From assembly GCF_900129855.1 (NCBI RefSeq), contig NZ_LT670819.1, positions 1,302,001-1,366,000 of the forward strand: DNA of 64,000 bases, given 5' to 3'. The DNA comes from Streptomyces sp. 3214.6 (GTDB lineage: Bacteria > Actinomycetota > Actinomycetes > Streptomycetales > Streptomycetaceae). The notes under the pieces were generated by a model that saw nothing but the letters and a program-made list of their open reading frames with translations, searched no databases and was not told the origin of the DNA. Both the position numbers and the translations under genes were made by a program. This document shows positions 36,395 to 44,444 of the stretch, one piece after another (the stretch's first letter is position 1; every line of letters starts with the position of its first letter).

Positions 36395-38440
36395 TCAGGC
36401 GGGCTGTTCCACCAGCCACGGCAGGGCCCCGCGGTCGCCGGCGCCGAGGCGGGTGTAGGCGCCGTAGAGGTGGTTGCCGACGGTACGGACGGACAGGGTG
36501 AGCCGTTCCGCGATCTGCCGGTTGCTGAGACCGGCCGCGGCGAGGGTGACGATCTGCCGCTGACGGGCGGTGAGTTCGCCCAGGACCAGACCCGACAGCG
36601 CCGGGGTGCGGGCGCCCTGGCAGCGCCGGGCCAGGGCGACGGCACGCGTACGGGCGGTGCGGGCCGCACTGGGGTCGCGATGGGCCCGTACGGCCTGCGC
36701 GTGCGCCTCGGCCGCGAACAGGAGGAAACCACGCTCCTCAAGCTCCGCGGCCACCATGTCCAGGGCGGAACCGTCACCCCGCGCGAGCGCACGCGCGTGC
36801 CGGCCGAGAACACCGTCGGCCGACAGCAGCCATACGGCCCGCTCGGGCACACCGAGCCGGACGGCGTCGTACGCGGAATACGGGTTGGAGGTGGAGTAGG
36901 CGTCGAAGGCGGAGTAGGCGTTGTGGCCGGATTCGGGGACGTGGCCGGAGTCGGGGTCGTGAGGGGGCCGGGGGGCGCACGGCGCGGGCGGGATTTGGGG
37001 CGCGTCGGCGTCATGGCCGGTGGACCGGTCAGGGTCGGCGGGATCGACGCGGGGCGCGGCGCCCGTGGACGGGCCCTGGCCCGCGCAGGTCGCGATGGTT
37101 TCGAGGGCCTTGAGGGCCGTGTCGAGGTCGCCGCGGGCGGCGGGTGGCCAGGCGGCTGTGCCGGGGTGTTCGGCGAGGGGGTCGACGAGTGCGCCCGTCT
37201 CCCCCGACTGGGCGGCGGACAGGGCCAGTTCGGTGCGGCAGGCATGGTCGTGCGGGGCCTCGGCCAGACCCTCCCTCGCCCAGGCCGCCGCCTCGCGCAG
37301 TTCTCCCCGCAGCCGTGAGAACCGCGCGCGGACGGCGGCGTACCACGGCGGTACCGGTTCCCCCTCCGCGACGAGCCACTCCCCCACGGGCGTGGGCGTG
37401 GTGCGGACGTCGGCCCGCTCGATGCGGCGGGTCAGCCCGGCCGCCTCGGCGGCGAGGGCAGGTGCGACGGGCCGCCGGCGGCCGGAGAGCCGCCGTGCGC
37501 GCAGTCGGCCGGCCGAGGCGCGCAGAACCGGGCCGTGCAGGGGGTGGGCCAGCCGGACGCTCGTGTCGTCGGCGGCGACGTCGAGGAGGCCGTCCGTCTC
37601 CAGGCGTTCGAGGATCAGCAGGTCAAGGGTGTCCGCCGGCAGCGGCAGGGGTTCGGCGAAGGCGAGGCGGTCGAGGGCCTCGCGTTCGTCGGGGCAGGTG
37701 CGGGCCAGGACGGCGGCGGCGCGTTCCCGCAGGGCCGGGGTCACCGGGAGCCGGCCGCGCCACGTCCATGCGTCGCTGTCCGCGCCCCGGGTGAGCACGC
37801 CCTGCTCGCGCAGCGCGTCCAGCAGGTCGCGCAGGAGGCGCAGGTCGCCCCGGCACAGCCGCAGCAGACGGTTGACGGTGAGGGGCTCCGGCGGTCCGCC
37901 GGCGCCGGCCGTGAGGAGCTGGACGCTCTCCTCGTGGGGCAGGGGCTGAAGGGCCAGACGGGGCAGCAGTTCGCCGGTCCACAGGCGGGAGACGGCGGCG
38001 GGCGCGGGGACGCCGTCCGTGACGAGGACGAGCAGACGGGTGCGGCCCTGGACGGCCAGCTGGTGCACCAGGGCGGCGGAGGCGTCGTCCAGCAGATGAG
38101 CGTCGTCCACGAGCAACAGCCGTACTCCGGAGAGGAGTTGGACGGCACGGTGCAGGGTGACGCCCTCGGGGAGAAGAGGGGCGAAGGCGGCGAAGGGCAG
38201 GGCACGCATCTGGGGGGTGCCGGCCGCTCGGGCGCAGTCGGTGCCGCGGACGGCTTCCATGGCGAGGCGGGTGCGGCCGCAGCCCGCCGGTCCCGTGATC
38301 ACGATGCCCGGCCGGCCCCCCGCCAAGGCGCGGCGGACGAGCTCCAGTTCCTCGTCCCGGCCGGCGAACGGCCACAGCGGTCGCAGGGGCTCGGCGTGCG
38401 GTTCGAACGTCGTCACATCTACTGGAGTCGGCATACTCAC
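36395..38440 (-). CDS. LAL-type LuxR-family transcriptional regulator
   Basis: A 681-residue large ATP-binding LuxR protein. The N-terminal STAND-like ATPase begins WPFAGRDEELELVRRALAGG, with a P-loop that reads ITGPAGCGRTRLAMEAV: Arg replaces the Walker A Lys. Walker B is VRLLLVDDAHLLDDASAAL. A helical middle contains a Tyr/Ser-rich repeat (AYSAFDAYSTSNPYSAYDAV). The C-terminal HTH is LTARQRQIVTLAAAGLSNRQ, then IAERLTLSVRTVGNHLYGAY. It is convergent with the CHAT gene and divergent from the metzincin, which it may control. Confidence 0.85.
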   Translation of the reverse strand: MSMPTPVDVTTFEPHAEPLRPLWPFAGRDEELELVRRALAGGRPGIVITGPAGCGRTRLAMEAVRGTDCARAAGTPQMRALPFAAFAPLLPEGVTLHRAVQLLSGVRLLLVDDAHLLDDASAALVHQLAVQGRTRLLVLVTDGVPAPAAVSRLWTGELLPRLALQPLPHEESVQLLTAGAGGPPEPLTVNRLLRLCRGDLRLLRDLLDALREQGVLTRGADSDAWTWRGRLPVTPALRERAAAVLARTCPDEREALDRLAFAEPLPLPADTLDLLILERLETDGLLDVAADDTSVRLAHPLHGPVLRASAGRLRARRLSGRRRPVAPALAAEAAGLTRRIERADVRTTPTPVGEWLVAEGEPVPPWYAAVRARFSRLRGELREAAAWAREGLAEAPHDHACRTELALSAAQSGETGALVDPLAEHPGTAAWPPAARGDLDTALKALETIATCAGQGPSTGAAPRVDPADPDRSTGHDADAPQIPPAPCAPRPPHDPDSGHVPESGHNAYSAFDAYSTSNPYSAYDAVRLGVPERAVWLLSADGVLGRHARALARGDGSALDMVAAELEERGFLLFAAEAHAQAVRAHRDPSAARTARTRAVALARRCQGARTPALSGLVLGELTARQRQIVTLAAAGLSNRQIAERLTLSVRTVGNHLYGAYTRLGAGDRGALPWLVEQPA

Positions 38441-38512
38441 GCCTGATACAGGGCGACTTGAGTAGCCCTCGACTCAGGCCCCGGACGGGTTCCGCACGGC
38501 ACTGTGGAGCCC

Positions 38513-39598
38513 ATGACCGCCCGCTACTGCTCGCTCGCCCGGGAGTCGGCCCCCGCCTTCGCGCCGGGGCTGGCCGCGGAGCGGCTCGGCGCGCTGATGA
38601 GCGGGCGGCGGATGTGGGTCAACGGAACCGTGCTGCACTACTGCTTCTTCGACGGCGAGGGCGACGGGTCGGTCATTGCCGTGCCGGGCGGCGGGGGGAC
38701 CCGGTGGGTGTCGTGGGTGGGCGGCGAGGACCAGCGGGAGGTCGTGCGCGACTGCTTCCGCGAGTGGCGGGAGCTGGGCATCGGGGTGTCGTTCGCCGAG
38801 GTCGCCGACCGCTCGGAGGCGGAGCTGCGCATCGGCTTCCAGCCGGGTGACGGCTCCTGGTCGGCGGTGGGCCGGGACGCGCTGACGGCCGGTCGGGGCG
38901 AGCGCACCATGAACTTCGGCTGGGACCTGACCGCGCCCGGGGAACGTTCGACGGCCCTGCATGAGATCGGGCACGCGCTCGGCATGCAGCACGAGCACCA
39001 GAGCCCGTTCGCCGGCCTCCACTGGGACGACGAGGCGGTGTACGCCGATCTGGCGGGGCCGCCCAACCACTGGAGCCGGGAGCGGACCTGGTTCAACGTC
39101 CTGCGCAAGCTGGACCCGGCCGAGGTGAACGGGTCGGTGTGGGATCCGCAGTCCGTGATGGAGTATCCCTTCACGGCGGGGCTGATCCTCGAACCGGAGC
39201 AGTTCCGCGGCGGTGTGCATCCGCCCGGCGCGCTGTCGCCGCTGGACAAGGAGTTCGCGCTCGGCTGGTATCCGCCGCTCGACGCGCCGCGCCCGCCCGC
39301 GCTGGTGCCGTTCCGTTCGGTGGCGCTGACGCTGGGGCCGGGCGAGCAGGCCGACTTCACCGTCGAGCCGCCTGAGACCCGCGAGTACACCTTCGGCGCC
39401 TTCGGGGAGAGCGACTCGGTGGTCGTGGTCTTCGAGGAGCGGGACGGCGAGCCCCGCTTCCTGGCGGGACACGACGACGGAGGAACCCCGCACAACGCCA
39501 CGATCGGGGCCCGGCTCGTCCGGGGCCGCCGCTACTTCGTCCGCGTCCGCCTGTACTCCGGCTGGGGTTCGGGCGAGACGGCCGTCATGTGCTGGTGA
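38513..39598 (+). CDS. Astacin-like metzincin metallopeptidase without signal peptide
   Basis: A 361-residue zinc peptidase. The metzincin site is TALHEIGHALGMQHEHQSPF and the Met-turn is PQSVMEYPFTAGL. The N-terminal part has MWVNGTVLHYCFFDGEGDG and VVRDCFREWRELGIGVSFAE, typical of astacin-type prodomain-catalytic folds. After the catalytic domain a beta-rich C-terminal domain follows (FTVEPPETREYTFGAFGESD). No signal peptide is present, so with the S8 and CHAT proteins it makes a third apparently intracellular protease here. The ATG at 38513 is chosen over the GTG at 38504. Confidence 0.85.
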   Translation: MTARYCSLARESAPAFAPGLAAERLGALMSGRRMWVNGTVLHYCFFDGEGDGSVIAVPGGGGTRWVSWVGGEDQREVVRDCFREWRELGIGVSFAEVADRSEAELRIGFQPGDGSWSAVGRDALTAGRGERTMNFGWDLTAPGERSTALHEIGHALGMQHEHQSPFAGLHWDDEAVYADLAGPPNHWSRERTWFNVLRKLDPAEVNGSVWDPQSVMEYPFTAGLILEPEQFRGGVHPPGALSPLDKEFALGWYPPLDAPRPPALVPFRSVALTLGPGEQADFTVEPPETREYTFGAFGESDSVVVVFEERDGEPRFLAGHDDGGTPHNATIGARLVRGRRYFVRVRLYSGWGSGETAVMCW

Positions 39599-39642
39599 GC
39601 CGCAAGGCCACGTGGAGACCGCAGTCCGGCGCCGGGGGAAGC

Positions 39643-39682
39643 GCCAGGGCCGTCACCTTCGGGGGAGGGTGACGGCCCTGGC
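39643..39682. terminator. Bidirectional terminator between convergent genes
   Basis: A perfect 15-bp stem (GCCAGGGCCGTCACC paired with GGTGACGGCCCTGGC) with a 10-nt loop lies between the ends of the metzincin gene and the LLM monooxygenase gene. Confidence 0.8.
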
Positions 39683-39707
39683 CACACCGGCCGGGGTCAC
39701 GGTGCTC

Positions 39708-41084
39708 CTATGAGGCCGCCCGCTGGGCCGCCTCCGCCGTGTCGGGGTGGGCGAGGCCGAGGTGGTCCCGGAGCGTGGTGCCCTCGTACTCGGTGCGGAA
39801 GACGCCCTGTTCCTGGAGGAGGGGGACGACCTTGTCGGCGAACGCGTCGAGGCCGCTCGGGGTGATGTGCGGGACGAGGATGAACCCGTCGGCTGCGTCG
39901 GCCTGGACGTAGTCGTTGATCGTCCGGGCGACGGTCGCCGGGGAGCCGACGAAGTTCTGGCGGTTGCCGGTCTCGATGACCAGATCACGGATCGACCAGT
40001 TGTTCGCCTCGGCGAGTTCCCGCCACTCGCGGGCGGTGGCGAGCGGGTCGCGGTACATACGGACCTGGGCGCGCCCTCGGGCGATATGGCTCTCGCCGAG
40101 GTCTGGGTCGATGTCGGGCAGGGGCCCTTCCGGGTCGTAGCCGGACAGGTCCCTGTTCCAGACGAACTCCAGGTGTTTGAGGGCGGTCGCGCCGCTGACC
40201 TGCTGGCGGCGCACGTGCTTGGCGAGCTCCTCGGCCTCGGCGTCGGTGTCCGCGAGGACGAAGCTCGCGGCGGGCAGGATCAGCAACTGGTCGGCATGGC
40301 GGCCGTACTTGGCGAGGCGGGACTTGACGTCGGTGTAGAAGGCCTGGCCGGCGTCGAGGGTGGCGTACCGGCTGAAGATGGCGTCGGCGCTGGAGGCGGC
40401 GAACTCGCGGCCCTCGTCGGAGTCGCCGGCCTGGAAGATCACCGGACGGCCCTGGGGGCTGCGCGGCACGTTGAACCGGCCGTGGATGTCGAACTGCCGC
40501 CCCTGGTGGACGAAGGCCCCGGCCTTGGCGTCGCTCAGGAACGTTCCCGTGCTCCGGTCGGCGACGATCTCGTCGCCCTGCCAGGAGTCGAAGAGTTCGT
40601 GGGCGGTGGTGAGGAACTCCTTGGCGCGGGCGTAGCGCTCCTCCTGCGGGAGGAAGCCGCCGCGGCGGAAGTTCTCGCCGGTGAAGGCGTCCCAGGAGGT
40701 CACGACGTTCCATGCGGAGCGGCCGTCGGAGAGGTGGTCGAGGCTGGCGAACTGGCGGGCCACCTCGTAGGGCTCGTTGAAGGTGGAGTTGATGGTGCCG
40801 GTGAGGCCGAGGCGGTCGGTGACGGCGGCGAGGGCGGCGAGGATCGTGAAGGTGTCGGGGCGGCCGACCACGTCCAGGTCGTATATCTGACCGCCCTGTT
40901 CGCGCAGGCGCAGGCCCTCGGCGAGGAAGAGGAAGTCGAACTTGGCGCGTTCGGCGGTTCGCGCGAAGTGGGCGAAGGAGCTGAACTCGATGTGGCTGCC
41001 GGCCCGTGGGTCGCTCCACACAGTGGTGTTGTTGACGCCCGGGAAGTGCGCGGCCAGGTGGATCTGCTTCTGCGGCTTGCTCAT
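39708..41084 (-). CDS. FMN-dependent monooxygenase, NtaA/SnaA/DszA type
   Basis: A 458-residue LLM-class flavin-dependent monooxygenase: IHLAAHFPGVNNTTVWSDP, then FDFLFLAEGLRLREQGGQIY, ASLDHLSDGRSAWNVVTSWD and SPQGRPVIFQAGDSDEGREF are family blocks. The NtaA/SnaA/DszA branch uses reduced FMN from a separate reductase to oxidise sulfonates, sulfides, chelators or heterocycles. It is the second gene of a pair with the next monooxygenase, 19 bp apart. With the nearby ABC importer and leader peptides it most likely releases sulfur from an organosulfur compound. Confidence 0.85.
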   Translation of the reverse strand: MSKPQKQIHLAAHFPGVNNTTVWSDPRAGSHIEFSSFAHFARTAERAKFDFLFLAEGLRLREQGGQIYDLDVVGRPDTFTILAALAAVTDRLGLTGTINSTFNEPYEVARQFASLDHLSDGRSAWNVVTSWDAFTGENFRRGGFLPQEERYARAKEFLTTAHELFDSWQGDEIVADRSTGTFLSDAKAGAFVHQGRQFDIHGRFNVPRSPQGRPVIFQAGDSDEGREFAASSADAIFSRYATLDAGQAFYTDVKSRLAKYGRHADQLLILPAASFVLADTDAEAEELAKHVRRQQVSGATALKHLEFVWNRDLSGYDPEGPLPDIDPDLGESHIARGRAQVRMYRDPLATAREWRELAEANNWSIRDLVIETGNRQNFVGSPATVARTINDYVQADAADGFILVPHITPSGLDAFADKVVPLLQEQGVFRTEYEGTTLRDHLGLAHPDTAEAAQRAAS

Positions 41085-41103
41085 GGTGGGTTCTCCCTCC
41101 CGC

Positions 41104-42333
41104 TCAGGCGGTGGCGATGGCGGTCGCGGTCGCGGCGGCGTAACGGTTGGCGGGGCGGGTCAGGCCGAGCAGCCCGCGCAGGGTGTCGGCCTCGTAGGTG
41201 CGGCGGAAGGCGTCGCGGCGCTGGAGTTCGGGGACGAGGCCCCGGGTGATGGCGGGGAGGTCATGTCCTGCGACGGCGGGGCGCAGCCGGAACCCGCTCA
41301 GGCCGGTCGCCTGCAACTCCTGTAGGAGATCGGCGAGTAGGGCGGGCGTGCCGGCGAATATGCGGGCGTCGCCGGTGTACTCCTCGCCGGCGAGGGCGTC
41401 GAGGCGGTCGCGGCGGGCGGCGGCCTCGGCCGGGTCGTCGTCGAGGAAGACGACCAGGTCCCCGAAGATGTGCAGCGGCTCGGCGGCCCGCCCCGCAGTC
41501 TGCTGTTCGGCGCGGATCTCGGCGACGATCGCCCGGGCGTGGGCGGTGTCGTGCGGGGTGACGTAGCCGACGTCGGCGGCGCGGGCGACCAGGCGGTAGG
41601 GGATCGTGTCGTGGGCGAGGGCGGTGACCAGGGGCTGACCCTGCGGTGGACGCGGCGTGATGGAGGGGCCCTTGACGCTGAAGTGGCGACCCTCGAAGTC
41701 GATGTAGTGGAGCTTGTCGCGGTCGATGAAGCGGCCCGTGGCCACGTCCCGGATCTCCGCGTCGTCCTCCCAGCTGTCCCAGAGGCGGCGGACGACCTCG
41801 ACGTAGTCGGCGGCCTCGTCGAACAGGTCGGTCACCAACTCCTGGGTGTCGGGGGCGTCGTAGGCCTCGATGCGGGGGATCGTGCGGCGGCCGAAGTGGG
41901 CGGCGTCGGTGGGGCGGGCGGTGATCTGGACGCGCAGGCCCGCGCGGCCGGAGCTGACGTAGTCGAGGGTGGCGATCGCCTTGGACAGGTGGAACGGCTC
42001 GGTGTGGGTGGCCACCACGGTCGGGACCAGGCCGATGTGACGGGTGAGCGGGGCGATGCGCGAGGCGATGAGGACCGCGTCGAGACGGCCGCGGACCTGG
42101 TCGGTGCGGTCATCCGGGTCCAGGAAGTGCGAGGACTGCGGGCCGAGGCCGTCCTCTATGGTCACGAAGTCGAGCAGGCCGCGCTCGGCCTCGGCGACCA
42201 GGTCGGCCCAGTATCCGGCGGTGAACAGCTCACGGGGGCGGGCGACGGGCTCACGCCAGGAGGCGGGGTGCCAGCCGGTGCCGTCCAGTGCGACGGCGAG
42301 GTGCAGAGGGGAAGAGGAGGAGGTCGAGGACAC
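41104..42333 (-). CDS. FMN-dependent monooxygenase, LLM class
   Basis: A 409-residue LLM-class enzyme, paralogous to its partner downstream. The start is GTG at 42333 after GGAAGG. Blocks include LHLAVALDGTGWHPASWREP, FVTIEDGLGPQSSHFLDPDD, IATLDYVSSGRAGLRVQITA and TPHDTAHARAIVAEIRAEQQ. It is the first gene of the operon. Two such enzymes in tandem often act on successive steps or related substrates. Leader-peptide gene 42446-42532 and a hairpin precede it. Confidence 0.85.
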   Translation of the reverse strand: MSSTSSSSPLHLAVALDGTGWHPASWREPVARPRELFTAGYWADLVAEAERGLLDFVTIEDGLGPQSSHFLDPDDRTDQVRGRLDAVLIASRIAPLTRHIGLVPTVVATHTEPFHLSKAIATLDYVSSGRAGLRVQITARPTDAAHFGRRTIPRIEAYDAPDTQELVTDLFDEAADYVEVVRRLWDSWEDDAEIRDVATGRFIDRDKLHYIDFEGRHFSVKGPSITPRPPQGQPLVTALAHDTIPYRLVARAADVGYVTPHDTAHARAIVAEIRAEQQTAGRAAEPLHIFGDLVVFLDDDPAEAAARRDRLDALAGEEYTGDARIFAGTPALLADLLQELQATGLSGFRLRPAVAGHDLPAITRGLVPELQRRDAFRRTYEADTLRGLLGLTRPANRYAAATATAIATA

Positions 42334-42420
42334 GAGGGTGCCTTCCTGGAGGTCCGTACGAGAGCGCCGGCCCACACCGGAAGAGGGGCGCAGCGGTGGG
42401 GAGCGCAGCGAGCCGAGGGT

Positions 42421-42439
42421 CCCCGGCCGAAGGCCGGGG
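42421..42439 (-). terminator. Candidate attenuator hairpin of the LLM operon
   Basis: CCCCGGCC and GGCCGGGG form an 8-bp all-GC stem with a 3-nt loop, 6 bases after the leader-peptide stop and about 88 bases before the monooxygenase start. Its placement fits translation-coupled attenuation. It could also be an ordinary terminator. Confidence 0.6.
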
Positions 42440-42445
42440 GACGTT

Positions 42446-42532
42446 TCAGGAGCTACAGAGCGCGCCGGCCACGCGCTGGAGGTCGATGTGGGGCCGGGAG
42501 TGGAGGTGCACGGCGTGGCATATGTGGATCAC
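42446..42532 (-). CDS. Leader peptide (28 aa) of the LLM monooxygenase operon
   Basis: The GTG at 42532 has a strong AAGGAGG site 9 bases upstream. The peptide ends HSRPHIDLQRVAGALCSS. The RPHIDLQRV core and near-terminal Cys match Streptomyces leader peptides found before cysteine and sulfur genes, and resemble the two other leaders in this island. Stalling at the Cys codon when cysteine is low would be a natural sensor. A GC-rich hairpin follows. Confidence 0.7.
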   Translation of the reverse strand: MIHICHAVHLHSRPHIDLQRVAGALCSS

Positions 42533-42588
42533 GGCCCGCCCCCTCCTTCGCCGGGCGCCGGACGGCGCCTCACACATCTCGTCAACAG

Positions 42589-43338
42589 TCACAACGCCCC
42601 GGCCTCACCGGATGTTCCCGGTGTGCGCACCGACGCGATGGTCGAGCGGCGGCGCAGGGTGAAGCCGAGGGATTCGTAGAGGCGGATCGCCGGAGTGTTG
42701 TCGGCGGCGGCGTGCAGGAACGGTGTGTCGCCACGGTCGCGGATGCCGTCGGCGACCGCTCGGATGAGCCGGGTGCCGAGGCCCCGTCCACGGTGGGCGG
42801 GGTCGGTGCAGACGGCGCTGATCTCGGTCCAGCCGGGCAGCCGGAGCCTTTCGCCGGCCATGGCGACGAGGCGACCTTCGTGCCGGATGCCGAGGTAGGT
42901 GCCGAGGGCGACGGTCCGTTTCAGGAACGGGCCGGGCCGGGTGCGGGCGATCAGATCCAGGATCTCCGGCACGTCGTCGGGTCCGAGCGGCACCGCCTCG
43001 GGGGCGGGTTCGGTCCACAGTGCGGCGGTCGCGACGAGTTGGACGCCCTCTCCCCGGCCCACGACGTCCCAGCCGTCGGGAACCCGGTCGACGGGCTTGA
43101 TCCGTACGGTGGTTCCGGGTCCGGCGAGGGTGTGCAGGTCGGCCCAGGCGGCCGGGTCCGCGGGGTCCGCGAGGGCGGCGAAGGCGTAGACGTCCGCCGG
43201 ATAGCGGGCGGCCAGGCCGACGCTCCCGCAGCCTTCGGCCGGGGGTACCCCCATCTCGCTTCGTTCGGCGAGGTGGGCGTGGGGGCCGGTGAGGGCCGCC
43301 CAGACCGCGTTGTCGAGGGGGTGCGGGTGAGTCGTCAT
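42589..43338 (-). CDS. GNAT family N-acetyltransferase
   Basis: A 249-residue protein. The C-terminal GNAT domain has YLGIRHEGRLVAMAGERLRL, then EISAVCTDPAHRGRGLGTRL (acetyl-CoA loop) and HAAADNTPAIRLYESLGFTL. The N-terminal 100 residues are a second, degenerate domain. The ATG overlaps the stop of the substrate-binding protein gene by one base, so it is translated with the ABC operon. It may acetylate the imported compound, for example an amine-containing sulfur source. Confidence 0.8.
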   Translation of the reverse strand: MTTHPHPLDNAVWAALTGPHAHLAERSEMGVPPAEGCGSVGLAARYPADVYAFAALADPADPAAWADLHTLAGPGTTVRIKPVDRVPDGWDVVGRGEGVQLVATAALWTEPAPEAVPLGPDDVPEILDLIARTRPGPFLKRTVALGTYLGIRHEGRLVAMAGERLRLPGWTEISAVCTDPAHRGRGLGTRLIRAVADGIRDRGDTPFLHAAADNTPAIRLYESLGFTLRRRSTIASVRTPGTSGEAGAL

Positions 43339-44363
43339 CAGGAGTCGGTCAGGGGCAGGCCGGGCGGGTTGATCTCGGACTTGGCGACGGCCTCGGTGGA
43401 GAGGTTCCAGGCGGCGAGCCACTTGGCGTACTGACCGTTGTCGATCAGGTAGTTGATGGCGTCGGCGAGAGGCTTGGCGAGGCCACTGTCCTTCTTGGCG
43501 GTCGCCGCGATCAGGCCCTGCAGGCTCGCGCCCGCACCGGAGTAGGTGCCCGCGTTGGCCGTGGGGTTGGGCGTGCTGGCGGTCTGGGTGACGTGGTAGG
43601 CGACGGCCGGGTTGGGGCTGAGGTAGGAGTCGATCTTGCCGCTGCTCAGCGCGAGGTAGGTGCTGTTGTTGTCCTGGAAGTACTTGACGGTGAGCTTCTT
43701 GCCCTCGCTCGCCAGCTTCTTCTTCCACTCCAGCAGGATGCGCTCCTGGTTGGTGCCCGCGCCGACCGCCACGGTCTTGCCGGCGAGGTTCTCGTAGTTG
43801 CCGTCGAACTTCCAGTTGCTGGACTTCAGCGTCTCGAAGCCGAGGTTGTCCTGCCGGTAGGAGGCGAACTCGTACTTCTTCTTGCGCTCCTCGGTGTCGG
43901 TGACGTTCGAGAAGGCGACGTCGACCTTTCCGCTGTCGATGCCGACGAAGAGGTTCTCCCAGGTGAACCGCTTTGTCTCCGGCTTCAGGCCGAGAACCGT
44001 GGCGACCAGTCGGGCGAGGTCGGGCTCGGCGCCGGTGAAGGTCTTCTGGTCGCTGCCCACGAACCCGAGCGGCGCGGAACCGGACGGCAGGCTGCCGCTG
44101 CCGATGACCAGCTTGCCGCTCTTGCGGATGGCCTCGGGGAGTTCGGCGCTGATCGACTTCACCTCCGCCACTTTCAGGGTGGTCTCCTTGGCGGCGCCGT
44201 TGGAGGCCTGGCCGATGGTCACCGTGCCGGAGGCGGCGCTGTCGGTCGTGGTGGCGGCGTCGCTCTCACCACCGCAGGCGGCGAGCCCGGTGGCGAGGGT
44301 GGCGACGGCGGTCGCCGCGGTGATGCCGCGCATCAGGCTGCGTCGGGTGAAATGGGCAGGCAT
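43338..44363 (-). CDS. ABC transporter substrate-binding lipoprotein (polar amino-acid type)
   Basis: A 341-residue precursor. The signal region RRSLMRGITAATAVATLATG ends in the lipobox LAAC (TGLAACGG), so it is a lipoprotein. The mature SBP_bac_3 domain has RKSGKLVIGSGSLPSGSAPL, FTWENLFVGIDSGKVDVAFS and NVTDTEERKKKYEFASYRQD, typical for cystine/amino-acid binders. It delivers a solute to the permease encoded upstream. It is preceded by AAAGGAA and an unusual 29-nt pyrimidine-only tract in its mRNA leader. Confidence 0.85.
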   Translation of the reverse strand: MPAHFTRRSLMRGITAATAVATLATGLAACGGESDAATTTDSAASGTVTIGQASNGAAKETTLKVAEVKSISAELPEAIRKSGKLVIGSGSLPSGSAPLGFVGSDQKTFTGAEPDLARLVATVLGLKPETKRFTWENLFVGIDSGKVDVAFSNVTDTEERKKKYEFASYRQDNLGFETLKSSNWKFDGNYENLAGKTVAVGAGTNQERILLEWKKKLASEGKKLTVKYFQDNNSTYLALSSGKIDSYLSPNPAVAYHVTQTASTPNPTANAGTYSGAGASLQGLIAATAKKDSGLAKPLADAINYLIDNGQYAKWLAAWNLSTEAVAKSEINPPGLPLTDS

Positions 44364-44444
44364 GGTCGTTCCTTTGTCCGATGAGGCGATGAGAGAAAGA
44401 AGGGAGAAAGAAAAGGGAGCGCGAGAGAGCCGGGTGGGGCCGGG

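Noticed and set aside
41470..43434. 654-codon plus-strand frame opposite the monooxygenase and GNAT genes
   Set aside because: Composition typical of an antisense shadow (Gly/Val/Asp/Arg-rich) and no domain recognisable.
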